Shown here in pieces: positions 11,401 to 23,425 of a stretch of DNA of 64,000 bases. A program made the translations under genes and the position numbers. Every line of letters begins with the position of its first letter. Position 1 is the stretch's first letter. The notes beneath the pieces are model-generated. The model did no database searches. It was not told the origin of the DNA and was given only the letters and a program-made list of their open reading frames with translations. This DNA comes from Haliotis asinina (taxonomy: Eukaryota > Mollusca > Gastropoda > Lepetellida > Haliotidae): contig NC_090295.1 of NCBI RefSeq assembly GCF_037392515.1, forward strand, positions 13,907,001 to 13,971,000, in the 5' to 3' direction.

Positions 11401-11652
11401 CAGCAACGTTTTTAGCACTTTATTTTGGAAACGGATTTTTTGACCAAATGCCTTCACTTTGTGTTTTAATGACCATCCTCTTTATGTCATCACTGACACT
11501 GACAAATGATGGTCCCCTGCCATTTCCTCCTACGGCCTTTACCTACTTTGTGGTATAATATCACTATCCACAAGTGTTTTGGTGTTCACTATGAGTGACA
11601 GGAATATAAAGCATGGTAGAACGTTTCATCAAAATGTCCTGGTCGTTGGTAG

Positions 11653-11725
11653 GTCCCTGTAGCGCAGGGGATAGCGCGCTGGACTTCTAATCCAGAGGCC
11701 GTGGGTTCGAATCCCACCAGGGATG
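11653..11725 (+). tRNA. tRNA-Arg(UCU)
   Basis: Copy 36. Majority sequence; spacer Y follows. Confidence 0.96.
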
Positions 11726-11977
11726 CAGCAACGTTTTTAGCACTTTATTTTGGAAACGGATTTTTTGACCAAATGCCTTCACTTTACGTTTTAATGACCA
11801 TCCTATTTATATCATCACTTAAACTGACAAATGAGGGTCCCCTGCCATTTCCTCCTACGGCTTTTACCTACTTTGTGGTATAATATCACTATCCACAAGT
11901 GTTTTGGTGTTCACTATGAGTGAAAGGAATATATGGCATGGTAGAACGTTTCATCAAAATGTCCTGGTCGTTGGTAG

Positions 11978-12050
11978 GTCCCTGTAGCGCAGGGGATAGC
12001 GCGCTGGACTTCTAATCCAGAGGCCGTGGGTTCGAATCCCACCAGGGATG
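11978..12050 (+). tRNA. tRNA-Arg(UCU)
   Basis: Copy 37. Majority sequence; spacer Lp follows. Confidence 0.96.
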
Positions 12051-12302
12051 CACCAACGTTTTTAGCACTTTATTTTGGAAACGGATTTTTTGACCAAATG
12101 CCTTCACTTTGCGTTTTAATGACCATCCTCTTTATATCATCACTGACACTGACAAATGATGGTCCCCTGCCATTTCCTCCTACGGCTTTTACCTACTTTG
12201 TGGTATAATATCACTATCCACAAGTGTTTTGGTGTTCGCTATGAGTGAAAGGAATATATGGCATGGTAGAACGTTTCATCAAAATGTCCTGGTCGTTGGT
12301 AG

Positions 12303-12375
12303 GTCCCTGTAGCGCAGGGGATAGCGCGCTGGACTTCTAATCCAGAGGCCGTGGGTTCGAATCCCACCAGGGATG
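12303..12375 (+). tRNA. tRNA-Arg(UCU)
   Basis: Copy 38. Majority sequence; spacer Y follows. Start of the block that recurs from copy 108. Confidence 0.96.
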
Positions 12376-12627
12376 CAGCAACGTTTTTAGCACTTTATTT
12401 TGGAAACGGATTTTTTGACCAAATGCCTTCACTTTACGTTTTAATGACCATCCTATTTATATCATCACTTAAACTGACAAATGAGGGTCCCCTGCCATTT
12501 CCTCCTACGGCTTTTACCTACTTTGTGGTATAATATCACTATCCACAAGTGTTTTGGTGTTCGCTATGAGTGAAAGGAATATATGGCATGGTAGAACTTT
12601 TCATCAAAATGTCCTGGTCGTTGGTAG

Positions 12628-12700
12628 GTCCCTGTAGCGCAGGGGATAGCGCGCTGGACTTCTAATCCAGAGGCCGTGGGTTCGAATCCCACCAGGGATG
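12628..12700 (+). tRNA. tRNA-Arg(UCU)
   Basis: Copy 39. Majority sequence; spacer Ym follows. Confidence 0.96.
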
Positions 12701-12952
12701 CAGCAACGTTTTTAGCACTTTATTTTGGAAACGGATTTTTTGACCAAATGCCTTCACTTTACGTTTTAATGACCATCCTCTTTATGTCATCACTTAAACT
12801 GACAAATGATGGTCCCCTGCCATTTCCTCCTACGGCCTCTACCTACATTGTGGTATAATATCACTATCCACAAGTGTTTTGGTGTTCACTATGAGTGAAA
12901 GGAATATATGGCATGGTAGAACGTTTCATCAAAATGTCCTGGTCGTTGGTAG

Positions 12953-13025
12953 GTCCCTGTAGCGCAGGGGATAGCGCGCTGGACTTCTAATCCAGAGGCC
13001 GTGGGTTCGAATCCCACCAGGGATG
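12953..13025 (+). tRNA. tRNA-Arg(UCU)
   Basis: Copy 40. Majority sequence; spacer L follows. Confidence 0.96.
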
Positions 13026-13277
13026 CAGCAACGTTTTTAGCACTTTATTTTGGAAACGGATTTTTTGACCAAATGCCTTCACTTTGTGTTTTAATGACCA
13101 TCCTCTTTATATCATCACTGACACTGACAAATGATGGTCCCCTGCCATTTCCTCCTACGGCCTCTACCTACTTTGTGGTATAATATCACTATCCACAAGT
13201 GTTTTGGTGTTCGCTATGAGTGACAGGAATATATGGCATGGTAGAACGTTTCATCAAAATGTCCTGGTCGTTGGTAG

Positions 13278-13350
13278 GTCCCTGTAGCGCAGGGGATAGC
13301 GCGCTGGACTTCTAATCCAGAGGCCGTGGGTTCGAATCCCACCAGGGATG
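13278..13350 (+). tRNA. tRNA-Arg(UCU)
   Basis: Copy 41. Majority sequence; spacer Yp with the rare ACGTTTCAA follows. Confidence 0.96.
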
Positions 13351-13602
13351 CACCAACGTTTTTAGCACTTTATTTTGGAAACGGATTTTTTGACCAAATG
13401 CCTTCACTTTACGTTTCAATGACCATCCTCTTTATATCATCACTTAAACTGACAAATGAGGGTCCCCTGCCATTTCCTCCTACGGCTTTTACCTACTTTG
13501 TGGTATAATATCACTATCCACAAGTGTTTTGGTGTTCGCTATGAGTGAAAGGAATATATGGCATGGTAGAACGTTTCATCAAAATGTCCTGGTCGTTGGT
13601 AG

Positions 13603-13675
13603 GTCCCTGTAGCGCAGGGGATAGCGCGCTGGACTTCTAATCCAGAGGCCGTGGGTTCGAATCCCACCAGGGATG
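13603..13675 (+). tRNA. tRNA-Arg(UCU)
   Basis: Copy 42. Majority sequence; spacer Ym with the rare CCATGCCATT follows. Confidence 0.96.
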
Positions 13676-13927
13676 CAGCAACGTTTTTAGCACTTTATTT
13701 TGGAAACGGATTTTTTGACCAAATGCCTTCACTTTACGTTTTAATGACCATCCTCTTTATGTCATCACTTAAACTGACAAATGATGGTCCCATGCCATTT
13801 CCTCCTACGGCCTCTACCTACATTGTGGTATAATATCACTATCCACAAGTGTTTTGGTGTTCACTATGAGTGAAAGGAATATATGGCATGGTAGAACGTT
13901 TCATCAAAATGTCCTGGTCGTTGGTAG

Positions 13928-14000
13928 GTCCCTGTAGCGCAGGGGATAGCGCGCTGGACTTCTAATCCAGAGGCCGTGGGTTCGAATCCCACCAGGGATG
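13928..14000 (+). tRNA. tRNA-Arg(UCU)
   Basis: Copy 43. Majority sequence; spacer F follows. Confidence 0.96.
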
Positions 14001-14252
14001 CAGCAACGTTTTTAGCACTTTATTTTGGAATCGGATTTTTTGACCAAATGCCTTCACTTTACGTTTTAATGACCATCCTATTTATATCATCACTGACACT
14101 GACAAATGATGGTCCCCTGCCATTTCCTCCTACGGCTTTTACCTACTTTCTGCTATAATATCAGTATCCATAAGTGTTTTGGTGTTCGCTATGAGTGACA
14201 GGAATATATGGCATGGTAGAACTTTTCATCAAAATGTCCTAGTCGTTGGTAG

Positions 14253-14325
14253 GTCCCTGTAGCGCAGGGGATAGCGCGCTCGACTCCTAATCCAGAGGCC
14301 GTGGGTTCGAATCCCACCAGGGATG
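14253..14325 (+). tRNA. tRNA-Arg(CCU), C29-C41 mismatch
   Basis: Copy 44. CCU anticodon, C29 facing C41; spacer F on both sides. Confidence 0.88.
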
Positions 14326-14577
14326 CAGCAACGTTTTTAGCACTTTATTTTGGAAACGGATTTTTTGACCAAATGCCTTCACTTTGTGTTTTAATGACCA
14401 TCCTCTTTATATCATCACTGACACTGACAAATGATGGTCCCCTGCCATTTCCTCCTACGGCTTTTACCTACTTTCTGCTATAATATCAGTATCCATAAGT
14501 GTTTTGGTGTTCGCTATGAGTGACAGGAATATATGGCATGGTAGAACTTTTCATCAAAATGTCCTAGTCGTTGGTAG

Positions 14578-14650
14578 GTCCCTGTAGCGCAGGGGATAGC
14601 GTGCTGGACTTCTAATCCAGAGGCCGTGGGTTCGAATCCCACCAGGGATG
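14578..14650 (+). tRNA. tRNA-Arg(UCU), D-stem G10-U25
   Basis: Copy 45. UCU anticodon with C25 to U (G10-U25 wobble), a state otherwise seen only in CCU copies and in copy 117; probable recombinant. Spacer L follows. Confidence 0.93.
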
Positions 14651-14902
14651 CAGCAACGTTTTTAGCACTTTATTTTGGAAACGGATTTTTTGACCAAATG
14701 CCTTCACTTTGTGTTTTAATGACCATCCTCTTTATATCATCACTGACACTGACAAATGATGGTCCCCTGCCATTTCCTCCTACGGCCTTTACCTACTTTG
14801 TGGTATAATATCACTATCCACAAGTGTTTTGGTGTTCACTTTGAGTGAAAGGAATATATGGCATGGTAGAACGTTTCATCAAAATGTCCTGGTCGTTGGT
14901 AG

Positions 14903-14975
14903 GTCCCTGTAGCGCAGGGGATAGCGCGCTGGACTTCTAATCCAGAGGCCGTGGGTTCGAATCCCACCAGGGATG
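14903..14975 (+). tRNA. tRNA-Arg(UCU)
   Basis: Copy 46. Majority sequence; spacer A with the rare TTTCATGACC follows. Confidence 0.96.
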
Positions 14976-15227
14976 CAGCAACGTTTTTAGCACTTTATTT
15001 TGGAAACGGATTTTTTGACCAAATGCCTTCACTTTGTGCTTTCATGACCATCCTCTTTATATCATCACTGACACTGACAAATGAGGGTCCTCTGCCATTT
15101 CCTCCTACGGCCTCTACCTACTTTGTGGTATAGTATCACTATCCACAAGTGTTTTGGTGTTCGCTATGAGTGACAGGAATATATGGCATGGTAGAACGTT
15201 TCATCAAAATGTCCTGGTCGTTGGTAG

Positions 15228-15300
15228 GTCCCTGTAGCGCAGGGTATAGCGCGCTGGACTTCTAATCCAGAGGCCGTGGGTTCGAATCCCACCAGGGATG
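15228..15300 (+). tRNA. tRNA-Arg(UCU), D-loop variant
   Basis: Copy 47. D loop AGGGTATA; a GG pair is still available for positions 18-19. Spacer F follows. Confidence 0.94.
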
Positions 15301-15552
15301 CAGCAACGTTTTTAGCACTTTATTTTGGAAACAGATTTTTTGACCAAATGCCTTCACTTTACGTTTTAATGACCATCCTATTTATATCATCACTGACACT
15401 GACAAATGATGGTCCCCTGCCATTTCCTCCTACGGCTTTTACCTACTTTCTGCTATAATATCAGTGTCCATAAGTGTTTTGGTGTTCGCTATGAGTGACA
15501 GGAATATATGGCATGGTAGAACTTTTCATCAAAATGTCCTAGTCGTTGGTAG

Positions 15553-15625
15553 GTCCCTGTAGCGCAGGGGATAGCGCGCTCGACTCCTAATCCAGAGGCC
15601 GTGGGTTCGAATCCCACCAGGGATG
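15553..15625 (+). tRNA. tRNA-Arg(CCU), C29-C41 mismatch
   Basis: Copy 48. CCU anticodon, C29 facing C41; spacer Fp follows. Confidence 0.88.
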
Positions 15626-15877
15626 CACCAACGTTTTTAGCACTTTATTTTGGAAACGGATTTTTTGACCAAATGCCTTCACTTTGTGTTTTAATGACCA
15701 TCCTCTTTATATCATCACTGACACTGACAAATGATGGTCCCCTGCCATTTCCTCCTACGGCTTTTACCTACTTTCTGCTATAATATCAGTATCCATAAGT
15801 GTTTTGGTGTTCGCTATGAGTGACAAGAATATATGGCATGGTAGAACGTTTCATCAAAATGTCCTAGTCGTTGGTAG

Positions 15878-15950
15878 GTCCCTGTAGCGCAGGGGATAGC
15901 GTGCTGGACTCCTAATCCAGAGGCCGTGGGTTCGAATCCCACCAGGGATG
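15878..15950 (+). tRNA. tRNA-Arg(CCU), paired anticodon stem
   Basis: Copy 49. CCU anticodon in the fully paired CTGGA/TCCAG stem; D stem carries G10-U25. First well-folded CCU copy. Spacer L follows. Confidence 0.93.
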
Positions 15951-16202
15951 CAGCAACGTTTTTAGCACTTTATTTTGGAAACGGATTTTTTGACCAAATG
16001 CCTTCACTTTGTGTTTTAATGACCATCCTCTTTATATCATCACTGACACTGACAAATGATGGTCCCCTGCCATTTCCTCCTACGGCCTTTACCTACTTTG
16101 TGGTATAATATCACTATCCACAAGTGTTTTGGTGATCACTTTGAGTGAAAGGAATATATGGCATGGTAGAACGTTTCATCAAAATGTCCTGGTCGTTGGT
16201 AG

Positions 16203-16275
16203 GTCCCTGTAGCGCAGGGGATAGCGCGCTGGACTTCTAATCCAGAGGCCGTGGGTTCGAATCCCACCAGGGATG
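16203..16275 (+). tRNA. tRNA-Arg(UCU)
   Basis: Copy 50. Majority sequence; spacer Ap follows. Confidence 0.96.
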
Positions 16276-16527
16276 CACCAACGTTTTTAGCACTTTATTT
16301 TGGAAACGGATTTTTTGACCAAATGCCTTCACTTTGTGCTTTAATGACCATCCTCTTTATATCATCACTGACACTGACAAATGATGGTCCCCTGCCATTT
16401 CCTCCTACGGCCTTTACCTACTTTGTGGTATAATATCACTATCCACAAGTGTTTTGGTGTTCACTTTGAGTGAAAGGAATATATGGCATGGTAGAACGTT
16501 TCATCAAAATGTCCTGGTCGTTGGTAG

Positions 16528-16600
16528 GTCCCTGTAGCGCAGGGGATAGCGCGCTGGACTTCTAATCCAGAGGCCGTGGGTTCGAATCCCACCAGGGATG
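16528..16600 (+). tRNA. tRNA-Arg(UCU)
   Basis: Copy 51. Majority sequence; spacer Ap follows. Confidence 0.96.
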
Positions 16601-16852
16601 CACCAACGTTTTTAGCACTTTATTTTGGAAACGGATTTTTTGACCAAATGCCTTCACTTTGTGCTTTAATGACCATCCTCTTTATATCATCACTGACACT
16701 GACAAATGAGGGTCCTCTGCCATTTCCTCCTACGGCCTCTACCTACTTTGTGGTATAGTATCACTATCCACAAGTGTTTTGGTGTTCGCTATGAGTGACA
16801 GGAATATATGGCATGGTAGAACGTTTCATCAAAATGTCCTGGTCGTTGGTAG

Positions 16853-16925
16853 GTCCCTGTAGCGCAGGGGATAGCGCGCTGGACTTCTAATCCAGAGGCC
16901 GTGGGTTCGAATCCCACCAGGGATG
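16853..16925 (+). tRNA. tRNA-Arg(UCU)
   Basis: Copy 52. Majority sequence; spacer Fp follows. Confidence 0.96.
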
Positions 16926-17177
16926 CACCAACGTTTTTAGCACTTTATTTTGGAAACGGATTTTTTGACCAAATGCCTTCACTTTGTGTTTTAATGACCA
17001 TCCTCTTTATATCATCACTGACACTGACAAATGATGGTCCCCTGCCATTTCCTCCTGCGGCTTTTACCTACTTTCTGCTATAATATCAGTATCCACAAGT
17101 GTTTTGGTGTTCGCTATGAGTGACAGGAATATATGGCATGGTAGAACTTTTCATCAAAATGTCCTAGTCGTTGGTAG

Positions 17178-17250
17178 GTCCCTGTAGCGCAGGGGATAGC
17201 GCGCTCGACTCCTAATCCAGAGGCCGTGGGTTCGAATCCCACCAGGGATG
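17178..17250 (+). tRNA. tRNA-Arg(CCU), C29-C41 mismatch
   Basis: Copy 53. CCU anticodon, C29 facing C41; spacer T follows. Confidence 0.88.
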
Positions 17251-17502
17251 CAGCAACGTTTTTAGCACTTTATTTTGGAAACGGATTTTTTGACCAAATG
17301 CCTTCACTTTGTGTTTTAATGACCATCCTCTTTATATCATCACTGACACTGACAAATGATGGTACCCTGCCATTTCCTCCTACGGCCTTTACCTACTTTG
17401 TGGTATAATATCACTATCCACAAGTGTTTTGGTGTTCACTTTGAGTGAAAGGAATATATGGCATGGTAGAACGTTTCATCAAAATGTCCTGGTCGTTGGT
17501 AG

Positions 17503-17575
17503 GTCCCTGTAGCGCAGGGGATAGCGCGCTGGACTTCTAATCCAGAGGCCGTGGGTTCGAATCCCACCAGGGATG
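17503..17575 (+). tRNA. tRNA-Arg(UCU)
   Basis: Copy 54. Majority sequence; spacer M follows. Confidence 0.96.
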
Positions 17576-17827
17576 CAGCAACGTTTTTAGCACTTTATTT
17601 TGGAAACGGATTTTTTGACCAAATGCCTTCACTTTGTGTTTTAATGACCATCCTCTTTATGTCATCACTGACACTGACAAATGATGGTCCCCTGCCATTT
17701 CCTCCTACGGCCTTTACCTACTTTGTGGTATAATATCACTATCCACAAGTGTTTTGGTGTTCGCTATGAGTGACAGGAATATATGGCATGGTAGAACGTT
17801 TCATCAAAATGTCCTGGTCGTTGGTAG

Positions 17828-17900
17828 GTCCCTGTAGCGCAGGGGATAGCGCGCTCGACTTCTAATCCAGAGGCCGTGGGTTCGAATCCCACCAGGGATG
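17828..17900 (+). tRNA. tRNA-Arg(UCU), C29-C41 mismatch
   Basis: Copy 55. UCU anticodon but with the C29 change; upstream spacer M has CCTGGTCG, so position 29 has been separated from position 34. Spacer F follows. Confidence 0.9.
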
Positions 17901-18152
17901 CAGCAACGTTTTTAGCACTTTATTTTGGAAACGGATTTTTTGACCAAATGCCTTCACTTTACGTTTTAATGACCATCCTATTTATATCATCACTGACACT
18001 GACAAATGATGGTCCCCTGCCATTTCCTCCTACGGCTTTTACCTACTTTCTGCTATAATATCAGTGTCCATAAGTGTTTTGGTGTTCGCTATGAGTGACA
18101 GGAATATATGGCATGGTAGAACTTTTCATCAAAATGTCCTAGTCGTTGGTAG

Positions 18153-18225
18153 GTCCCTGTAGCGCAGGGGATAGCGCGCTCGACTCCTAATCCAGAGGCC
18201 GTGGGTTCGAATCCCACCAGGGATG
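18153..18225 (+). tRNA. tRNA-Arg(CCU), C29-C41 mismatch
   Basis: Copy 56. CCU anticodon, C29 facing C41; spacer Fp follows. Confidence 0.88.
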
Positions 18226-18477
18226 CACCAACGTTTTTAGCACTTTATTTTGGAAACGGATTTTTTGACCAAATGCCTTCACTTTGTGTTTTAATGACCA
18301 TCCTCTTTATATCATCACTGACACTGACAAATGATGGTCCCCTGCCATTTCCTCCTACGGCTTTTACCTACTTTCTGCTATAATATCAGTATCCATAAGT
18401 GTTTTGGTGTTCGCTATGAGTGACAGGAATATATGGCATGGTAGAACGTTTCATCAAAATGTCCTAGTCGTTGGTAG

Positions 18478-18550
18478 GTCCCTGTAGCGCAGGGGATAGC
18501 GTGCTGGACTCCTAATCCAGAGGCCGTGGGTTCGAATCCCACCAGGGATG
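18478..18550 (+). tRNA. tRNA-Arg(CCU), paired anticodon stem
   Basis: Copy 57. G10-U25, CCU, stem paired; spacer F follows. First copy of 13-unit block I. Confidence 0.93.
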
Positions 18551-18802
18551 CAGCAACGTTTTTAGCACTTTATTTTGGAAACAGATTTTTTGACCAAATG
18601 CCTTCACTTTACGTTTTAATGACCATCCTATTTATATCATCACTGACACTGACAAATGATGGTCCCCTGCCATTTCCTCCTACGGCTTTTACCTACTTTC
18701 TGCTATAATATCAGTGTCCATAAGTGTTTTGGTGTTCGCTATGAGTGACAGGAATATATGGCATGGTAGAACTTTTCATCAAAATGTCCTAGTCGTTGGT
18801 AG

Positions 18803-18875
18803 GTCCCTGTAGCGCAGGGGATAGCGCGCTCGACTCCTAATCCAGAGGCCGTGGGTTCGAATCCCACCAGGGATG
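18803..18875 (+). tRNA. tRNA-Arg(CCU), C29-C41 mismatch
   Basis: Copy 58. CCU, C29 facing C41; spacer Fp follows. Confidence 0.88.
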
Positions 18876-19127
18876 CACCAACGTTTTTAGCACTTTATTT
18901 TGGAAACGGATTTTTTGACCAAATGCCTTCACTTTGTGTTTTAATGACCATCCTCTTTATATCATCACTGACACTGACAAATGATGGTCCCCTGCCATTT
19001 CCTCCTACGGCTTTTACCTACTTTCTGCTATAATATCAGTATCCATAAGTGTTTTGGTGTTCGCTATGAGTGACAGGAATATATGGCATGGTAGAACGTT
19101 TCATCAAAATGTCCTAGTCGTTGGTAG

Positions 19128-19200
19128 GTCCCTGTAGCGCAGGGGATAGCGTGCTGGACTCCTAATCCAGAGGCCGTGGGTTCGAATCCCACCAGGGATG
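19128..19200 (+). tRNA. tRNA-Arg(CCU), paired anticodon stem
   Basis: Copy 59. G10-U25, CCU; spacer L follows. Confidence 0.93.
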
Positions 19201-19452
19201 CAGCAACGTTTTTAGCACTTTATTTTGGAAACGGATTTTTTGACCAAATGCCTTCACTTTGTGTTTTAATGACCATCCTCTTTATATCATCACTGACACT
19301 GACAAATGATGGTCCCCTGCCATTTCCTCCTACGGCCTTTACCTACTTTGTGGTATAATATCACTATCCACAAGTGTTTTGGTGATCACTTTGAGTGAAA
19401 GGAATATATGGCATGGTAGAACGTTTCATCAAAATGTCCTGGTCGTTGGTAG

Positions 19453-19525
19453 GTCCCTGTAGCGCAGGGGATAGCGCGCTGGACTTCTAATCCAGAGGCC
19501 GTGGGTTCGAATCCCACCAGGGATG
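19453..19525 (+). tRNA. tRNA-Arg(UCU)
   Basis: Copy 60. Majority sequence; spacer Ap follows. Confidence 0.96.
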
Positions 19526-19777
19526 CACCAACGTTTTTAGCACTTTATTTTGGAAACGGATTTTTTGACCAAATGCCTTCACTTTGTGCTTTAATGACCA
19601 TCCTCTTTATATCATCACTGACACTGACAAATGATGGTCCCCTGCCATTTCCTCCTACGGCCTTTACCTACTTTGTGGTATAATATCACTATCCACAAGT
19701 GTTTTGGTGTTCACTTTGAGTGAAAGGAATATATGGCATGGTAGAACGTTTCATCAAAATGTCCTGGTCGTTGGTAG

Positions 19778-19850
19778 GTCCCTGTAGCGCAGGGGATAGC
19801 GCGCTGGACTTCTAATCCAGAGGCCGTGGGTTCGAATCCCACCAGGGATG
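19778..19850 (+). tRNA. tRNA-Arg(UCU)
   Basis: Copy 61. Majority sequence; spacer Ap follows. Confidence 0.96.
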
Positions 19851-20102
19851 CACCAACGTTTTTAGCACTTTATTTTGGAAACGGATTTTTTGACCAAATG
19901 CCTTCACTTTGTGCTTTAATGACCATCCTCTTTATATCATCACTGACACTGACAAATGAGGGTCCTCTGCCATTTCCTCCTACGGCCTCTACCTACTTTG
20001 TGGTATAGTATCACTATCCACAAGTGTTTTGGTGTTCGCTATGAGTGACAGGAATATATGGCATGGTAGAACGTTTCATCAAAATGTCCTGGTCGTTGGT
20101 AG

Positions 20103-20175
20103 GTCCCTGTAGCGCAGGGGATAGCGCGCTGGACTTCTAATCCAGAGGCCGTGGGTTCGAATCCCACCAGGGATG
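20103..20175 (+). tRNA. tRNA-Arg(UCU)
   Basis: Copy 62. Majority sequence; spacer Fp follows. Confidence 0.96.
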
Positions 20176-20427
20176 CACCAACGTTTTTAGCACTTTATTT
20201 TGGAAACGGATTTTTTGACCAAATGCCTTCACTTTGTGTTTTAATGACCATCCTCTTTATATCATCACTGACACTGACAAATGATGGTCCCCTGCCATTT
20301 CCTCCTACGGCTTTTACCTACTTTCTGCTATAATATCAGTATCCACAAGTGTTTTGGTGTTCGCTATGAGTGACAGGAATATATGGCATGGTAGAACTTT
20401 TCATCAAAATGTCCTAGTCGTTGGTAG

Positions 20428-20500
20428 GTCCCTGTAGCGCAGGGGATAGCGCGCTCGACTCCTAATCCAGAGGCCGTGGGTTCGAATCCCACCAGGGATG
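20428..20500 (+). tRNA. tRNA-Arg(CCU), C29-C41 mismatch
   Basis: Copy 63. CCU, C29 facing C41; spacer T follows. Confidence 0.88.
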
Positions 20501-20752
20501 CAGCAACGTTTTTAGCACTTTATTTTGGAAACGGATTTTTTGACCAAATGCCTTCACTTTGTGTTTTAATGACCATCCTCTTTATATCATCACTGACACT
20601 GACAAATGATGGTACCCTGCCATTTCCTCCTACGGCCTTTACCTACTTTGTGGTATAATATCACTATCCACAAGTGTTTTGGTGTTCACTTTGAGTGAAA
20701 GGAATATATGGCATGGTAGAACGTTTCATCAAAATGTCCTGGTCGTTGGTAG

Positions 20753-20825
20753 GTCCCTGTAGCGCAGGGGATAGCGCGCTGGACTTCTAATCCAGAGGCC
20801 GTGGGTTCGAATCCCACCAGGGATG
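20753..20825 (+). tRNA. tRNA-Arg(UCU)
   Basis: Copy 64. Majority sequence; spacer M follows. Confidence 0.96.
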
Positions 20826-21077
20826 CAGCAACGTTTTTAGCACTTTATTTTGGAAACGGATTTTTTGACCAAATGCCTTCACTTTGTGTTTTAATGACCA
20901 TCCTCTTTATGTCATCACTGACACTGACAAATGATGGTCCCCTGCCATTTCCTCCTACGGCCTTTACCTACTTTGTGGTATAATATCACTATCCACAAGT
21001 GTTTTGGTGTTCGCTATGAGTGACAGGAATATATGGCATGGTAGAACGTTTCATCAAAATGTCCTGGTCGTTGGTAG

Positions 21078-21150
21078 GTCCCTGTAGCGCAGGGGATAGC
21101 GCGCTCGACTTCTAATCCAGAGGCCGTGGGTTCGAATCCCACCAGGGATG
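21078..21150 (+). tRNA. tRNA-Arg(UCU), C29-C41 mismatch
   Basis: Copy 65. UCU with C29 facing C41, as copy 55; spacer Y follows. Confidence 0.9.
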
Positions 21151-21402
21151 CAGCAACGTTTTTAGCACTTTATTTTGGAAACGGATTTTTTGACCAAATG
21201 CCTTCACTTTACGTTTTAATGACCATCCTATTTATATCATCACTTAAACTGACAAATGATGGTCCCCTGCCATTTCCTCCTACGGCTTTTACCTACTTTG
21301 TGGTATAATATCACTATCCACAAGTGTTTTGGTGTTCACTATGAGTGAAAGGAATATATGGCATGGTAGAACGTTTCATCAAAATGTCCTAGTCGTTGGT
21401 AG

Positions 21403-21475
21403 GTCCCTGTAGCGCAGGGGATAGCGTGCTGGACTCCTAATCCAGAGGCCGTGGGTTCGAATCCCACCAGGGATG
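21403..21475 (+). tRNA. tRNA-Arg(CCU), paired anticodon stem
   Basis: Copy 66. G10-U25, CCU; preceded by spacer Y carrying CCTAGTCG rather than by spacer F. Spacer L follows. Confidence 0.93.
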
Positions 21476-21727
21476 CAGCAACGTTTTTAGCACTTTATTT
21501 TGGAAACGGATTTTTTGACCAAATGCCTTCACTTTGTGTTTTAATGACCATCCTCTTTATATCATCACTGACACTGACAAATGATGGTCCCCTGCCATTT
21601 CCTCCTACGGCCTTTACCTACTTTGTGGTATAATATCACTATCCACAAGTGTTTTGGTGATCACTTTGAGTGAAAGGAATATATGGCATGGTAGAACGTT
21701 TCATCAAAATGTCCTGGTCGTTGGTAG

Positions 21728-21800
21728 GTCCCTGTAGCGCAGGGGATAGCGCGCTGGACTTCTAATCCAGAGGCCGTGGGTTCGAATCCCACCAGGGATG
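21728..21800 (+). tRNA. tRNA-Arg(UCU)
   Basis: Copy 67. Majority sequence; spacer Ap follows. Confidence 0.96.
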
Positions 21801-22052
21801 CACCAACGTTTTTAGCACTTTATTTTGGAAACGGATTTTTTGACCAAATGCCTTCACTTTGTGCTTTAATGACCATCCTATTTATATCATCACTGACACT
21901 GACAAATGATGGTCCCCTGCCATTTCCTCCTACGGCCTTTACCTACTTTGTGGTATAATATCACTATCCACAAGTGTTTTGGTGTTCACTTTGAGTGAAA
22001 GGAATATATGGCATGGTAGAACGTTTCATCAAAATGTCCTGGTCGTTGGTAG

Positions 22053-22125
22053 GTCCCTGTAGCGCAGGGGATAGCGCGCTGGACTTCTAATCCAGAGGCC
22101 GTGGGTTCGAATCCCACCAGGGATG
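22053..22125 (+). tRNA. tRNA-Arg(UCU)
   Basis: Copy 68. Majority sequence; spacer Ap follows. Confidence 0.96.
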
Positions 22126-22377
22126 CACCAACGTTTTTAGCACTTTATTTTGGAAACGGATTTTTTGACCAAATGCCTTCACTTTGTGCTTTAATGACCA
22201 TCCTCTTTATATCATCACTGACACTGACAAATGAGGGTCCTCTGCCATTTCCTCCTACGGCCTCTACCTACTTTGTGGTATAGTATCACTATCCACAAGT
22301 GTTTTGGTGTTCGCTATGAGTGACAGGAATATATGGCATGGTAGAACGTTTCATCAAAATGTCCTGGTCGTTGGTAG

Positions 22378-22450
22378 GTCCCTGTAGCGCAGGGTATAGC
22401 GCGCTGGACTTCTAATCCAGAGGCCGTGGGTTCGAATCCCACCAGGGATG
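22378..22450 (+). tRNA. tRNA-Arg(UCU), D-loop variant
   Basis: Copy 69. D loop AGGGTATA; spacer F follows. Last copy of 13-unit block I. Confidence 0.94.
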
Positions 22451-22702
22451 CAGCAACGTTTTTAGCACTTTATTTTGGAAACGGATTTTTTGACCAAATG
22501 CCTTCACTTTGTGTTTTAATGACCATCCTCTTTATATCATCACTGACACTGACAAATGATGGTCCCCTGCCATTTCCTCCTACGGCTTTTACCTACTTTC
22601 TGCTATAATATCAGTATCCATAAGTGTTTTGGTGTTCGCTATGAGTGACAGGAATATATGGCATGGTAGAACGTTTCATCAAAATGTCCTAGTCGTTGGT
22701 AG

Positions 22703-22775
22703 GTCCCTGTAGCGCAGGGGATAGCGTGCTGGACTCCTAATCCAGAGGCCGTGGGTTCGAATCCCACCAGGGATG
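22703..22775 (+). tRNA. tRNA-Arg(CCU), paired anticodon stem
   Basis: Copy 70. G10-U25, CCU; spacer F follows. First copy of 13-unit block II. Confidence 0.93.
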
Positions 22776-23027
22776 CAGCAACGTTTTTAGCACTTTATTT
22801 TGGAAACAGATTTTTTGACCAAATGCCTTCACTTTACGTTTTAATGACCATCCTATTTATATCATCACTGACACTGACAAATGATGGTCCCCTGCCATTT
22901 CCTCCTACGGCTTTTACCTACTTTCTGCTATAATATCAGTGTCCATAAGTGTTTTGGTGTTCGCTATGAGTGACAGGAATATATGGCATGGTAGAACTTT
23001 TCATCAAAATGTCCTAGTCGTTGGTAG

Positions 23028-23100
23028 GTCCCTGTAGCGCAGGGGATAGCGCGCTCGACTCCTAATCCAGAGGCCGTGGGTTCGAATCCCACCAGGGATG
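23028..23100 (+). tRNA. tRNA-Arg(CCU), C29-C41 mismatch
   Basis: Copy 71. CCU, C29 facing C41; spacer Fp follows. Confidence 0.88.
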
Positions 23101-23352
23101 CACCAACGTTTTTAGCACTTTATTTTGGAAACGGATTTTTTGACCAAATGCCTTCACTTTGTGTTTTAATGACCATCCTCTTTATATCATCACTGACACT
23201 GACAAATGATGGTCCCCTGCCATTTCCTCCTACGGCTTTTACCTACTTTCTGCTATAATATCAGTATCCATAAGTGTTTTGGTGTTCGCTATGAGTGACA
23301 GGAATATATGGCATGGTAGAACGTTTCATCAAAATGTCCTAGTCGTTGGTAG

Positions 23353-23425
23353 GTCCCTGTAGCGCAGGGGATAGCGTGCTGGACTCCTAATCCAGAGGCC
23401 GTGGGTTCGAATCCCACCAGGGATG
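23353..23425 (+). tRNA. tRNA-Arg(CCU), paired anticodon stem
   Basis: Copy 72. G10-U25, CCU; spacer L follows. Confidence 0.93.
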